A DNA stretch of 45,463 nucleotides, from NCBI GenBank assembly GCA_902760965.1, contig CACWIN010000020.1, forward strand, positions 1-45,463, read 5' to 3'. The position numbers and the translations under genes are program-made. Each line of letters opens with the position of its first letter. Position 1 is the stretch's first letter. Shown piece after piece: positions 1 to 9,243 of this stretch. This DNA comes from an uncultured Bacteroidales bacterium. Its GTDB lineage: Bacteria; Bacteroidota; Bacteroidia; Bacteroidales; Bacteroidaceae. Below the pieces are notes generated by a model. That model was not told the DNA's origin. It did not search any database and saw only the letters and a list, made by a program, of their open reading frames with translations.

Positions 1-202
1 CCTCCTTTTTACAACAAAGGTTGGGAAACGACCGTAGTTTAGCAAATTCTTCACATAGTTTTATTCTAGCGCAAACTTAGAGTCCCCTTTGTGCCCCTCC
101 ACTCTACCACTTAAAAAACGTTAACGAGTACGGGCGCGCGGAATAAAAAGGTGTCATTTCTGTAAATTTGCGTGTTTAACAGAAATACTATTTCAATTCA
201 AC
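1..202. other. leader region before efflux operon, with repeat relic
   Basis: I see no gene here. Bases 82-96 (gtcccctttgtgccc) are the exact reverse complement of bases 45317-45331 at the far end of the window, so this looks like a remnant of the same dispersed repeat family. The remainder is AT-rich leader in front of the efflux operon. Confidence 0.4.
163..170 (+). promoter_or_regulatory. possible -7 element of the efflux operon
   Basis: TAAATTTG fits the Bacteroidota -7 consensus TAnnTTTG and lies 32 bases before the adaptor start codon. No TTG or TTTG is seen 17-23 bases upstream, so the call is weak. Confidence 0.35.
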
Positions 203-1297
203 ATGAATAAGACAACCAAACGTGTGCTTATTGCCGTTATCGTGATAGGCCTTGCTGTATGGGGCGTTATCAGTTTCAAACCTAAGAAAAACAGTGAAAT
301 TCCTGCAGGACCCATGCCCGTAGCAATGGGAGGCCCGGCTGCGGCACTGGGTCGCGGCGGCCAAACCTTACTGGTCCGCTATGCAATTATGCAGCCCACA
401 GAACTTGTAGATGGAATCAACATTAGCGGCAGCCTTATCCCTAATGAGGAGGTAAACCTCTCTTTTGAGACATCGGGCAAGATTACCGATATTTTCTTTG
501 AAGAGGGCAGCAAAGTAAAGAAAGGTCAGGTGCTGGCCAAAATCAACGACGCCCCCCTTCAGGCCCAGCTCAAGAAACTGGAGGCCCAGTACCAGTCAAC
601 CGAGGACCGTCTGGCCCGCCAGAAAGCCCTCTACGAGAAGGAGGCCGTAAGTAAGGAGGCATACCAGGAGGCCGAGGCAAACTTCAACAAGTTGCAGGCC
701 GATATAGAAGAGTGTAAAGCCAAGCTGGACCAGACCGAGCTCAAGGCACCGTTTGACGGAATAATTGGTCTGCGTCAGGTGAGCGTAGGTGCATATGCAT
801 CACCCAGCATAAACGTGGCCACACTTACCAACACAGAAAAACTGAAAGTTGAGTTCGCAATCCCCGAGCGTTACGCCGGCGTGCTCCAGAACGGCGCCAA
901 GCTGACATTCACCGTCGAGGGCATTGACGAGGTATTCCCAGCTCAGGTCTACGCCACCAACTCAAAGGTAGATCAGGGCACCCGCACCTATCTGGTCCGC
1001 GCCATTTACAACAACGCCGGCGGCAAGCTGGTTCCCGGCCGATACGTAAGCGTAACCCTGAACACCCGCACATTCGATAACGCCCTGGCTGTTCCCAGTG
1101 AGGCAATCATATCCGAGATGGGCATTGACAAGGTGTTCCTGTACAAGGCCGGCAAGGCCATCCCGCAGGAGATCACCAAGGGTCTGCGTACCGATGCCAT
1201 GGTACAGGTGCTGAGCGGCCTGAACGTAGGCGATACCGTAATCACCAGCGGCACCATGCAGCTGCGTACCGGAATGAGGGTTGAACTGAAAAAATAA
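203..1297 (+). CDS. RND efflux periplasmic adaptor subunit (HlyD/MFP family)
   Basis: This is the periplasmic adaptor joining an inner-membrane RND pump to its outer-membrane channel. Residues about 7-25 form one hydrophobic anchor, with no lipobox cysteine, so it is anchored by a transmembrane segment rather than lipidated. A biotinyl-lipoyl-like barrel starts near residue 72 (INISGSLIPNEEVNLSF). It is interrupted by a charged coiled-coil hairpin at about 120-180 and resumes at LKAPFDGIIG. A beta-barrel and membrane-proximal domain with VPSEAI follow. The length of 364 residues is normal. The gene is first of three, 12 bases ahead of the pump gene. The substrate cannot be told from sequence. 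Confidence 0.93.
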   Translation: MNKTTKRVLIAVIVIGLAVWGVISFKPKKNSEIPAGPMPVAMGGPAAALGRGGQTLLVRYAIMQPTELVDGINISGSLIPNEEVNLSFETSGKITDIFFEEGSKVKKGQVLAKINDAPLQAQLKKLEAQYQSTEDRLARQKALYEKEAVSKEAYQEAEANFNKLQADIEECKAKLDQTELKAPFDGIIGLRQVSVGAYASPSINVATLTNTEKLKVEFAIPERYAGVLQNGAKLTFTVEGIDEVFPAQVYATNSKVDQGTRTYLVRAIYNNAGGKLVPGRYVSVTLNTRTFDNALAVPSEAIISEMGIDKVFLYKAGKAIPQEITKGLRTDAMVQVLSGLNVGDTVITSGTMQLRTGMRVELKK

Positions 1298-1309
1298 TCC
1301 CGCCGCAAG

Positions 1310-4300
1310 ATGAACATCTCTGAACTTAGTATCAGGCGCCCGGTACTTGCAACAGTACTGGTGCTCATAATAATACTGTTCGGTATCGTTGGTTACACCA
1401 GCCTTGGTGTCCGCGAGTACCCATCGGTAGATAACCCCATCATATCGGTATCAGCCTCCTACCCCGGAGCCAACGCCGAGGTCATAGAGAACCAGATCAC
1501 AGAGCCGCTGGAGCAGCAGATTAACGGTATCCCCGGCATCCGCTCGCTCTCATCGGTCAGCCAGTACGGAAGCAGCCGCATCACCGTAGAGTTTGAGCTC
1601 TCTGTCGACCTTGAGACCGCCGCCAACGACGTGCGTGACAAGGTATCGCGCGCACAGCGAATGCTGCCCCGTGACTGCGATCCCCCCACAGTTTCCAAGG
1701 CCGATGCCGACGCCATGCCAATCCTTATGGTGGCCCTGCATAGCGACAAGCGCTCCCTGCTGGAACTAAGTGAGCTGGCCGATCTTGTGGTTAAGGAGCA
1801 GCTCCAGACCATCCAGGACGTAAGCTCCGTAATGATCTGGGGTGAAAAGCGTTACTGCATGCGCCTGTGGCTGGATCCCGTCAAGATGTCCGGTTACGGC
1901 ATCACCCCCATGGACGTAAAGAACGCCCTTGACAAGGAGAACGTGGAGCTGCCGTCAGGTACCATTGAGGGTAACACCACCGAGCTTGAAATCCGCACCC
2001 TGGGTCAGATGCACACCACCGAGGAGTTCAACAACCTGGTAATAAAGCATGACGGCACCAAGGTAATCCGATTCAGTGACGTAGGCCAGGCCGAGCTCAG
2101 CCCGCGCGACATAAAGAGTTACATGAAGATGAACGGCATTCCCATGGTGGGTGTGGCAGTTACCCCGCAGCCGGGTGCCAACCACATCAATATAGCCAAC
2201 GCCGTTTATGACCGCATGAAACTGATGGAGAAGGACCTGCCTGAGGACGTTGGTTACGAGTACGGATTTGACAACACCCGCTTTATCCGCGCATCAATCA
2301 ATGAGGTTAAGACAACCTTGTACGAAGCATTCATACTGGTTATCTTCATAATATTCCTGTTCCTGCGCGACTGGCGTGTAACCCTTATTCCATGCCTTGT
2401 AATCCCGGTCTCAATTGTAGGCTCATTCTTTGTGATGTACATGCTGGGATTCAGTATCAACGTGCTCTCCATGCTTGCGGTGGTGCTGTCGGTTGGACTT
2501 GTGGTCGATGACGCCATCGTTATGACCGAAAACATCTACAACCGAATTGAGAAAGGCATGACTCCGCTGCAGGCCGGTATTGACGGCTCGCGTGAGATCC
2601 TGTTTGCCATCATATCGACCTCAATTACTCTGCTCTGCGTGTTCGTACCTATAGTATTCATGCAGGGCCAGACAGGTAGGTTGTTCCGTGAGTTCGCGTT
2701 CGTGATTGCAGGCGCCGTGGTGATTTCCACATTCGCCGCTCTTACATTCACCCCCATGCTCTCCACCAAGATCCTGGTAAAGCGTGAAAAGAAAAACGCG
2801 TTCTACGCATGGTCCGAGCCCTTCTTTGACGGTCTGAACCGCTACTACAGCAAAAGTCTGGAGTTCATCCTAAAGAACCGATGGATAACCATTGCCACCA
2901 TGGTTCTGGCACTTGGATTTGCAGTCTGGATGTGGACCAAGACCCCGTCCGAGATGGCTCCTATGGAGGACCGTTCACAGGTAACAGTCCGCACCCAGGG
3001 CCCCGAGGGTGTAACCTACGAGTACATGCGTGACTACACCGAGCGAATAAACGATGTGGTGGATTCAATCATGCCCGATGCCAAGTTCGTGACCGCACGA
3101 GTATCATCGGGCGGCGGTAATATTCAGATTACCCTTAAGGACATAAATGAGCGCAGCTACTCGCAGATGGAGGTGTTTGAGAAACTGAGCGCCGCCGTAC
3201 GTCGTGAGAACGATGCCCGCTCATTCGTGCAGCAGCAGTCGTCATTTGCAGGCGGCCGTGGCGGCATGCCGGTACGCTACGTTCTGCAGGCCACCAACAT
3301 CGAGAAACTACAGGATGTGCTGCCCACATTCCTGGCCAAGGTAAATGAGAACCCCGCCTTCCAGATGGCCGATGCAGACCTTAAGTTCTCCAAGCCTGAG
3401 GTCCGCATATCAATAAACCGTGAAAAGGCCAACCTGCTGGGCGTAAGTACCCGCGACATTGCCCAGACCCTGCAGTGGGGACTGAGCGGACAGCGTATGG
3501 GTTATCTCTATATGAACGGAAAGCAATACGATATAATTGGCGAGATTAACCGTCAGCAGCGTAACACCACCCAGGCCCTCAAGTCCATCTACATGCGTAG
3601 CGGAAGCGGCAGCATGATTCAGATGGAGAACCTTGTGGACCTTAAGGAGGATATCGCCCCACCCCGCCTGTACCGTTACAACCGATTTGTATCGGCCACC
3701 GTATCGGCCGGACTGGGTAAAGGCTATACTCTGGGACAGGCACTGGACGAGATGGACAAAATTGCCAAGGAGACTCTTGATGACACATTCCGCACCGCAC
3801 TTACCGGTGAGTCCAAGGATTTCCGCGAAAGTTCCAACAGCCTGCTGTTCGCCTTTGGCCTGGCACTGTTGCTTATCTACCTGATCCTGGCTGCCCAGTT
3901 TGAGAGCTTTAAGGATCCGCTTATCGTTATGATTACCGTGCCTCTGGCCGTGTTCGGAGCACTTGTATTCCTGCGCGCCGGCGGACAGACCATGAACATA
4001 TTCAGTGAGATTGGTATCATCATGCTGATTGGACTTGTGGCCAAGAACGGTATCCTGATTGTGGAGTTTGCCAACCAGAAACAGGAGGCCGGAATTGACA
4101 AGTTCCTGGCTATCCGTGACGCATCAATACAGCGCTTAAGACCTATCCTTATGACCAGTACATCAACAATGCTGGGTCTGCTGCCGCTTATGTTCGCCCA
4201 CGGTGAAGGCAGCGCCGGACGTGTGGCTATGGGTACAGCCGTTGTAGGCGGTATGCTCATCTCCACATTCTTTACCATGTACATTGTACCTGCAATATAC

Positions 4301-4345
4301 AGCTACATTTCAACTGACCGTAAAACCCGCAAGAAAAAGGAATGA
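1310..4345 (+). CDS. RND efflux transporter permease (AcrB/HAE1-like)
   Basis: This is a proton-driven inner-membrane efflux pump of 1011 residues. The N-terminus has the usual first transmembrane helix followed by the porter domain (VREYPSVDNP, SYPGANAEVIENQITEPLE). The paired aspartates of the proton relay are visible as VVDDA at D400-D401. Two six-helix blocks separate two large periplasmic loops, and the C-terminal block includes GIIMLIGLVAKNGILIVEF. The stop codon overlaps the next gene start in an ATGA (4342-4345), indicating translational coupling. The family exports drugs, bile salts, detergents or lipids, and which applies here is not visible. Confidence 0.96.
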   Translation: MNISELSIRRPVLATVLVLIIILFGIVGYTSLGVREYPSVDNPIISVSASYPGANAEVIENQITEPLEQQINGIPGIRSLSSVSQYGSSRITVEFELSVDLETAANDVRDKVSRAQRMLPRDCDPPTVSKADADAMPILMVALHSDKRSLLELSELADLVVKEQLQTIQDVSSVMIWGEKRYCMRLWLDPVKMSGYGITPMDVKNALDKENVELPSGTIEGNTTELEIRTLGQMHTTEEFNNLVIKHDGTKVIRFSDVGQAELSPRDIKSYMKMNGIPMVGVAVTPQPGANHINIANAVYDRMKLMEKDLPEDVGYEYGFDNTRFIRASINEVKTTLYEAFILVIFIIFLFLRDWRVTLIPCLVIPVSIVGSFFVMYMLGFSINVLSMLAVVLSVGLVVDDAIVMTENIYNRIEKGMTPLQAGIDGSREILFAIISTSITLLCVFVPIVFMQGQTGRLFREFAFVIAGAVVISTFAALTFTPMLSTKILVKREKKNAFYAWSEPFFDGLNRYYSKSLEFILKNRWITIATMVLALGFAVWMWTKTPSEMAPMEDRSQVTVRTQGPEGVTYEYMRDYTERINDVVDSIMPDAKFVTARVSSGGGNIQITLKDINERSYSQMEVFEKLSAAVRRENDARSFVQQQSSFAGGRGGMPVRYVLQATNIEKLQDVLPTFLAKVNENPAFQMADADLKFSKPEVRISINREKANLLGVSTRDIAQTLQWGLSGQRMGYLYMNGKQYDIIGEINRQQRNTTQALKSIYMRSGSGSMIQMENLVDLKEDIAPPRLYRYNRFVSATVSAGLGKGYTLGQALDEMDKIAKETLDDTFRTALTGESKDFRESSNSLLFAFGLALLLIYLILAAQFESFKDPLIVMITVPLAVFGALVFLRAGGQTMNIFSEIGIIMLIGLVAKNGILIVEFANQKQEAGIDKFLAIRDASIQRLRPILMTSTSTMLGLLPLMFAHGEGSAGRVAMGTAVVGGMLISTFFTMYIVPAIYSYISTDRKTRKKKE

Positions 4346-5661
4346 AACCACATAGAATAACACTGGCTATTGCAGCCATGACCCTTTGTCTGGGTTCATC
4401 GGCCCAGATAATGTCACTCAAGGAGTGCCTTGAGGAGGGCATAAAGGAGAGCTATCAGATAAAGCTTGTAAATATCTCGGAGGAGAAGGCCTCAAACAAC
4501 GACACCTGGGGCAATGCGGGCGGACTGCCCACTGTTGCCGTATCGGGCAGTTATTCGGGATCCATGTCAAGCAATGACGCCACTTTGCGGTCCGATGGCT
4601 CGGTTGCATCAAACCGCAACGTGCTTGACCACACGCTCAGCGCTCAGGTACGCGCCGACTGGACTCTATTCGAGGGATTCAGCATTCAGGCAACACGTGA
4701 CCGCCTGGAGGAGTTGCACAACCAAAGCACCATCCAGACCCGCATCACGATTGAGGATTACATTGCAAGCCTTACCACCGAGTATTACAATCTGGTTAAG
4801 CAGACCCTTCACCTTAAGAATCTGGATTACGCTACCGCCCTGTCACGCGAACGCCTGCGCATTACCAGCGAGCGTTACGATATGGGTGGAAACTCCCGTC
4901 TTGACTACCAGCAGGCTCAGGTTTACTTTAACGCCGACAGCGCCAAGAGCCTTAAGCAGCACGAGTCATTGGCATCGGCCAACATCCGCATTAACCGCCT
5001 TATGTCCAACCAGGACCTGCGCGCCACGCATGTTGCAGCCGATACCGCCATTACCCTGCTCACCGGTCTTGATTACCAGTCGCTCTATGACGATATGATG
5101 AAAACCAATGCATCCCTGCTCAAGGCCGAGAGCAACCGCTCAATAGCCCGCATGGACCGCAGGTCAGTTCAGTCACGCAACTATCCTTACCTGCGTCTTA
5201 ACGCATCATACGGACTGACTCATAACATTTACGGCAACAACACCTATACGGAGCGTACCAACTGGGGTCCCGGTTTTGGCGCCACCGTTGGTATGACACT
5301 CATTAACGGCAAACAGCGCACCCAGGAGCGCAACGCCCTTCTGGACGAGATGAATGCCGATATCACCATTGAGCAGCTTGAACTGCAGCTCCGAGCCAAC
5401 CTGGATGACTTTTGGCAGGCATATCAGAACAACCTGATGCTGCTGGAACTCCAGGAGCAGAACCTTAAGGCCGCACAGGAGACTATGGACATTGCACAGG
5501 AACGTTACCTGCTTGGCAACCTGTCAGGTCTTGAAATGCGTGAGGCGCAAAAGTCCCTGCTCGATGCCGAGGAGAGCCTGCTCCAGGCTCAGTACGACAC
5601 CAAGGTCTGCGAGATTTCACTGCTTCAGATCAGCGGCAGGATAATGCAATATCTGGAGTAA
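4342..5661 (+). CDS. TolC family outer membrane efflux protein
   Basis: This is the outer-membrane channel partner of the preceding adaptor and pump. The signal peptide ends near AQIMSLKECLEEG, and the mature protein begins with the typical TolC/OEP opening segment. Two related halves rich in long helices follow. The second half contains RSVQSRNYPYLRLNASYGL, a common pattern of the repeated channel domain. At 439 residues the length is normal. The start overlaps the pump stop codon. The stop codon TAA (5659-5661) falls inside the first hairpin of a dispersed repeat element (see 5653-5711). Confidence 0.93.
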   Translation: MKPHRITLAIAAMTLCLGSSAQIMSLKECLEEGIKESYQIKLVNISEEKASNNDTWGNAGGLPTVAVSGSYSGSMSSNDATLRSDGSVASNRNVLDHTLSAQVRADWTLFEGFSIQATRDRLEELHNQSTIQTRITIEDYIASLTTEYYNLVKQTLHLKNLDYATALSRERLRITSERYDMGGNSRLDYQQAQVYFNADSAKSLKQHESLASANIRINRLMSNQDLRATHVAADTAITLLTGLDYQSLYDDMMKTNASLLKAESNRSIARMDRRSVQSRNYPYLRLNASYGLTHNIYGNNTYTERTNWGPGFGATVGMTLINGKQRTQERNALLDEMNADITIEQLELQLRANLDDFWQAYQNNLMLLELQEQNLKAAQETMDIAQERYLLGNLSGLEMREAQKSLLDAEESLLQAQYDTKVCEISLLQISGRIMQYLE

Positions 5662-5711
5662 AGCTCCAGACATTGCAACTTTGGCCGTTGGCTGTTAGCT
5701 ATTGGCCGATA
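5653..5711 (+). repeat. nested-hairpin intergenic repeat, copy A (short form)
   Basis: A small hairpin, CTGGAG-taaag-CTCCAG (5653-5669), spans the tolC stop codon. After it comes GGCCGTTGGCTGTTAGCTAT, made of the same 7-base units as three longer copies at 13453, 17148 and 36761. This copy lacks the central GGGCC/GGCCC hairpin and the long right arm. Confidence 0.65.
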
Positions 5712-5714
5712 AAC

Positions 5715-5747
5715 AAAAAGGGACGCAATTAATTGCGTCCCTTTTTT
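5715..5747. terminator. bidirectional intrinsic terminator
   Basis: A perfect 11-base stem, gggacgcaatt/aattgcgtccc (5720-5741), is flanked by AAAAA on the left and TTTTTT on the right. It can end transcription of the efflux operon on the plus strand and of the small histone-like gene on the minus strand. Confidence 0.88.
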
Positions 5748-5764
5748 GTAACTGTTTTAGAAAT

Positions 5765-5938
5765 TTACTTTGCAGCTGCGAGTGAAGCCTTGCGGAACTC
5801 CTTCATCAGTTTCTCAAGCTCCAATGAAGCCTTGCGAGCACGTGTGCCGGCAGCCTTGTTACCTTTTTCTACCTGTGCGTTAGCATCCTTTGCAAATGCT
5901 GCGTAAAGCTCAGCAGCCTCTTTCAGAATTTTCTCCAT
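5765..5938 (-). CDS. histone H1-like small basic protein
   Basis: The gene encodes 57 residues, beginning MEKILKEAAELYAAFAKDAN and ending in KASLAAAK. It is Lys- and Ala-rich with the core NKAAGTRARKASLELEKLMK, which I recognise as the small Hc1/histone H1-like protein common in Bacteroidales. The family is thought to bind DNA, although this rests on composition rather than on a fold seen here. It is a stand-alone gene on the minus strand between two plus-strand operons. It has its own strong promoter (5989-6019) and shares a bidirectional terminator with the efflux operon. Confidence 0.85.
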   Translation of the reverse strand: MEKILKEAAELYAAFAKDANAQVEKGNKAAGTRARKASLELEKLMKEFRKASLAAAK

Positions 5939-5988
5939 AGTTGTTTGTTATTGAAATGATTATAATTAGGTTAAAACTCATACTGACG

Positions 5989-6019
5989 CAAAAATAATAC
6001 TAATTCCATTAGTTGCAAA
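5989..6019 (-). promoter_or_regulatory. Bacteroidota-type promoter for the histone-like gene
   Basis: On the minus strand TTTG (6016-6019) is followed by 19 bases and then TATTTTTG (5989-5996). This matches the -33/-7 promoter of Bacteroidota. It leaves a leader of about 45 bases before the start codon at 5938. Confidence 0.72.
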
Positions 6020-6089
6020 GATTCAATCAACTTTTTTTATAAAAAGTGTCAAAAAGTTTAATTTTAGGCCTACAAGTACCTAAAAACAC

Positions 6090-6097
6090 TAATTTTG
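6090..6097 (+). promoter_or_regulatory. probable -7 element for the 6124-10212 operon
   Basis: TAATTTTG matches TAnnTTTG and lies 26 bases before the start codon at 6124. No clear -33 TTTG is visible at the right distance. Confidence 0.45.
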
Positions 6098-6123
6098 TGG
6101 TGATATATTAAAAGAGGTGTGAT

Positions 6124-6708
6124 ATGAAAAAGCAACTTATAACAATATTATTCGCAGTCATGGCAATTGCTGTCGCTGCGCAGAACGGAATCTCTCCCAA
6201 ATACGGAATTGGTGCCGTCCCTGTTGACAATAACGGAACTGTAGTATTTACACAGTCCTACGCCCTCCCCCAGGGTCTGAGTCAGGATGAATGCTACGAT
6301 CTTTTGCTCAACTGGGCAAAGGGAAGGTTTGCCAAGCCCTACTCGTACGTTGGCCGCATATTGAATGAGGATGCCCAGGCACACAGGTTCATATTCCACG
6401 TTGAGGAACTCATTGTATTCAAAAGGAACGCCGTTGTGGCCGATGAATCCAGAATTACATACAATTTCTCAGTAGTGGTAAACAATGAGGGCATCACCCT
6501 TAAGATGACCGACATAAAATACCGCTACGAGGAGGGACGTGAAGGAGGCGGCAAGGCTTTCTCGGCCGAGGAATGGATTACCGATGACGAGGCGTTCAAC
6601 CGTAAAAAGACCAAGTTCCTTAAAAGCACCGGAAAGTTCAGAATCAAGACCATAGACCTTAAGGACGCACTTTTTGAGAAAGCCAACGATATTCTCAACA
6701 ACAAGTAA
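6124..6708 (+). CDS. exported DUF4468-like protein
   Basis: The 194-residue protein has a signal peptide (MKKQLITILFAVMAIAVAAQ) and is therefore exported to the periplasm or outer membrane. The body resembles the DUF4468 family, which has a TBP-like alpha/beta fold and is largely restricted to Bacteroidota. Recognisable segments are the helix LSQDECYDLLLNWAK, a strand region RFIFHVEELIVFK, and the basic C-terminus FRIKTIDLKDALFEKANDI. The function of the family is unknown. The gene starts a tight plus-strand group, with three bases to the next gene. Confidence 0.75.
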   Translation: MKKQLITILFAVMAIAVAAQNGISPKYGIGAVPVDNNGTVVFTQSYALPQGLSQDECYDLLLNWAKGRFAKPYSYVGRILNEDAQAHRFIFHVEELIVFKRNAVVADESRITYNFSVVVNNEGITLKMTDIKYRYEEGREGGGKAFSAEEWITDDEAFNRKKTKFLKSTGKFRIKTIDLKDALFEKANDILNNK

Positions 6709-6711
6709 CCT

Positions 6712-7119
6712 ATGGCCGACAATAAAAAGCTGTATCAAACATTAGGAATTGACCCATCTGCATCACAGCAGGAGATTGAGTCCGCATATCAGCACCTAAT
6801 AGCCAAATACAATCAGTCTGACCCCGAGTATGACAGGTTGGTTCAGGCTTACACGGTACTCTCCAATATGGAGACCCGAGCCATGTATGATGTTACCGGA
6901 AAGGTCCGTAACAGGCATACCCGCTCAAATCCGCTCAACAAAGAAAAAAAGGAAAAGGTCCGTTATACCCTTAACACACTGTTTCTGGCCGGAGCCGCAG
7001 TAACCACAATTCTGTTTATCCTGCAATGGAGCGGCATGAGCACCACCCCATTCTACTGTGCATGCGTAATATCAATCCTGATAAAGCTGTCAGAGTATTT
7101 AATCAGACTTTTACCCTGA
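6712..7119 (+). CDS. J-domain-like membrane protein lacking the HPD motif
   Basis: The N-terminal 65 residues align by eye with a DnaJ J-domain: LYQTLGIDPSASQQEIESAY for helices I-II and YTVLSNMETRAMYDVTGKV for helices III-IV. The HPD tripeptide that stimulates Hsp70 ATPase is replaced by YNQ within AKYNQSDPEY. A basic stretch (NKEKKEKVR) and two hydrophobic segments at about 87-105 and 112-132 follow, which suggests membrane attachment with the J-like domain in the cytoplasm. It is probably a non-canonical (type IV-like) J protein that cannot activate DnaK in the usual way. One base separates it from the porin gene. Confidence 0.7.
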   Translation: MADNKKLYQTLGIDPSASQQEIESAYQHLIAKYNQSDPEYDRLVQAYTVLSNMETRAMYDVTGKVRNRHTRSNPLNKEKKEKVRYTLNTLFLAGAAVTTILFILQWSGMSTTPFYCACVISILIKLSEYLIRLLP

Positions 7120-7120
7120 T

Positions 7121-9217
7121 ATGTTATTATCGTCCAAGAACATAACAAGATTCTTTGCGCTGGCTGCCTTTGCTCTCTTTGCGCCCCATATCCACGCCCA
7201 GTCCACACTGTCGCAGAATCAGGACGGATTTGACGGCCAAACCATGGACGGCTACATGAATATTGAGCCCGGCAAGGACTCGACCGTTGTGGAGCGTACC
7301 GTTTCAAAGGACTATTATCAGTGGATCATAGACTGTAACACCGGACTGCCTGTAATTATCCAGCCCGATACCGTACAGCGTTCATTCCAGAACGTGCATC
7401 TAACCGAAGGCATATACGGTACATACAGCCACCTTGGCAATATGGGTTCTCCCAGATTGTCCAGGCTCTATTTTGAACGCAAGGAGATACCTACCTTTAT
7501 GTTTGACGCTCCATACGATTCATGGATAAAGGATGCGGCCGATTTCAGGTTTACCGATACCAAGAGTCCGCATACAACCATTGATTATTACAAGGGCGGT
7601 AACAAACGGACCGGCGAGGAGCACATTAAAGGCTATTTTGCCGCCAATTTCAACAAACAGACCGGACTTGGTTTTGATTTGGATTATCTGCTAGGCCGCG
7701 GACGCTATACCAACCAGGCCACCTCAATGTTCGATGCCAGGGTATACTCGTATTACAGGGGAGAATCATACTCAATTTACGGAAGCGTAAACAGGGATCA
7801 GATAAAGGTTGCCGAAAACGGAGGTATCCAGGATATGCGCTACATACTCAATCCTGAGGCTATGGCCGAGGGCCGCAAGCAGTACGAGGCCGAAGACATT
7901 CCGTTCCGTCTGTACAGCAACTGGAACAACATTCAAAGGCTTCAGGCCATTGTAAACCAGAGCCTGTCACTAAAAACATATTCATCACACACTGACAGCA
8001 TTGGCGATACAGTACTGACGTTTGTTGATGAGATTGAGTACGCCAAAGTTGCTCATACGTTTGAGATAGGCGACCTTAAAAGACGCTACATTTATTATAA
8101 GACTACTCCCGGGTTCTATCCCACAACATACCTGAACAACGATTCAATAGACCTGTTAAGGAACTTTTATGTAACCAACACCGTATCGTTCTCACTGTTG
8201 GAGGGCTTTAACAAGTGGGCTCTTGCCAGTCTGTCGGCATACGCCCGATACGAATACCGCCAGTACTATATGCCCGACACCCTGTCCACAGGCAGGGCAA
8301 CCGAGTATCAGAGAAAATACAAGGAGGGCAACTTTTCAATAGGAGCCCAGATGGAAAAGGCATCGGGCGACAATCTGACTTTCAAGCTGAACGCCCAGAC
8401 CGTATTGCTGGGTGCCGACATAGGTGACTTTACGCTTAATGGCGATATGGAGCTCAAGTATCCTGTTCTGGGCAAGGAGGCAAAGATAGGGGCAAACGCA
8501 ACCATGTCGGCCCTGAATCCCGCTTTCTTTATGCAGAGCATGCACTCCACTTTTGCCTGGTGGGACAATGACTTTAACAAGGAGTTCAAGACTCGTATTG
8601 GCGGTTATATAGAATTTGAAAAGACCAGGACCAAGCTGCAGCTTGACGTGGAGAACGTTGTGGGATACGTATATCTTAGGAACGATGCAGGCGGATACAT
8701 AAACGATGACGGCGTGTCACAGCCCATGTACTCAATATCGGCCCATCAGGACAACGGGGCAATCCAGGTTCTGAGTGCATCGCTTACCCAGAATTTCAAG
8801 TTGGGCCCGTTACATTGGGACAACAACATTACATACCAGCTTTCGGGCAACAAGACCGTAATACCGTTGCCGGACCTGAACATATTTACGGATTTGTATT
8901 TCAAGTTTGCATATTTCAAGCGTCTGCATATCGAAGCCGGTGCCAACGCCCTGTTCTTTACCAGATACAACGCACCAGGTTATAGCCCGGCAGCAGGAAT
9001 GTACCACCTTCAGAACCAGGGATTCATTCAACAGGTTGGAGGTTATCCCCTTTTGACCGGCTATATAAACTGCCAGCTTCGCGGCGTGCGTTTCTATGTG
9101 CTTTACTACCATGCCAACTACGGAATGATGGGAAACAACGACTTCTTTATTGTTCCCGGTTATCCGGCTAATCCAAGCATGTTCAAGTTTGGACTCAGTT
9201 GGAGACTGTATGATTGA
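7121..9217 (+). CDS. putative outer membrane porin (Porin_10-like)
   Basis: A 698-residue protein with a signal peptide ending HIHAQS. It consists mostly of alternating aromatic and polar beta strands, and ends FKFGLSWRLYD, a typical terminal strand of an outer-membrane barrel. The pattern, including YQWIIDCNTGLPVIIQPDTV near the start and a central IYGTYSHLGNMGSPRLSR, matches the Bacteroidota family annotated as putative porin (Porin_10). The substrate is not deducible. It is third in the 6124-10212 group. Confidence 0.8.
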   Translation: MLLSSKNITRFFALAAFALFAPHIHAQSTLSQNQDGFDGQTMDGYMNIEPGKDSTVVERTVSKDYYQWIIDCNTGLPVIIQPDTVQRSFQNVHLTEGIYGTYSHLGNMGSPRLSRLYFERKEIPTFMFDAPYDSWIKDAADFRFTDTKSPHTTIDYYKGGNKRTGEEHIKGYFAANFNKQTGLGFDLDYLLGRGRYTNQATSMFDARVYSYYRGESYSIYGSVNRDQIKVAENGGIQDMRYILNPEAMAEGRKQYEAEDIPFRLYSNWNNIQRLQAIVNQSLSLKTYSSHTDSIGDTVLTFVDEIEYAKVAHTFEIGDLKRRYIYYKTTPGFYPTTYLNNDSIDLLRNFYVTNTVSFSLLEGFNKWALASLSAYARYEYRQYYMPDTLSTGRATEYQRKYKEGNFSIGAQMEKASGDNLTFKLNAQTVLLGADIGDFTLNGDMELKYPVLGKEAKIGANATMSALNPAFFMQSMHSTFAWWDNDFNKEFKTRIGGYIEFEKTRTKLQLDVENVVGYVYLRNDAGGYINDDGVSQPMYSISAHQDNGAIQVLSASLTQNFKLGPLHWDNNITYQLSGNKTVIPLPDLNIFTDLYFKFAYFKRLHIEAGANALFFTRYNAPGYSPAAGMYHLQNQGFIQQVGGYPLLTGYINCQLRGVRFYVLYYHANYGMMGNNDFFIVPGYPANPSMFKFGLSWRLYD

Positions 9218-9243
9218 CAAACAAGTTCTTTTCCCGATAAATA

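Noticed and set aside
3633-3884. Small open frames inside large genes on either strand
   Set aside because: They overlap strongly supported genes in other frames and show no signal peptide, motif or plausible composition.
203-5661. Novel tripartite system
   Set aside because: All three genes fit an ordinary RND efflux operon with normal lengths and motifs.
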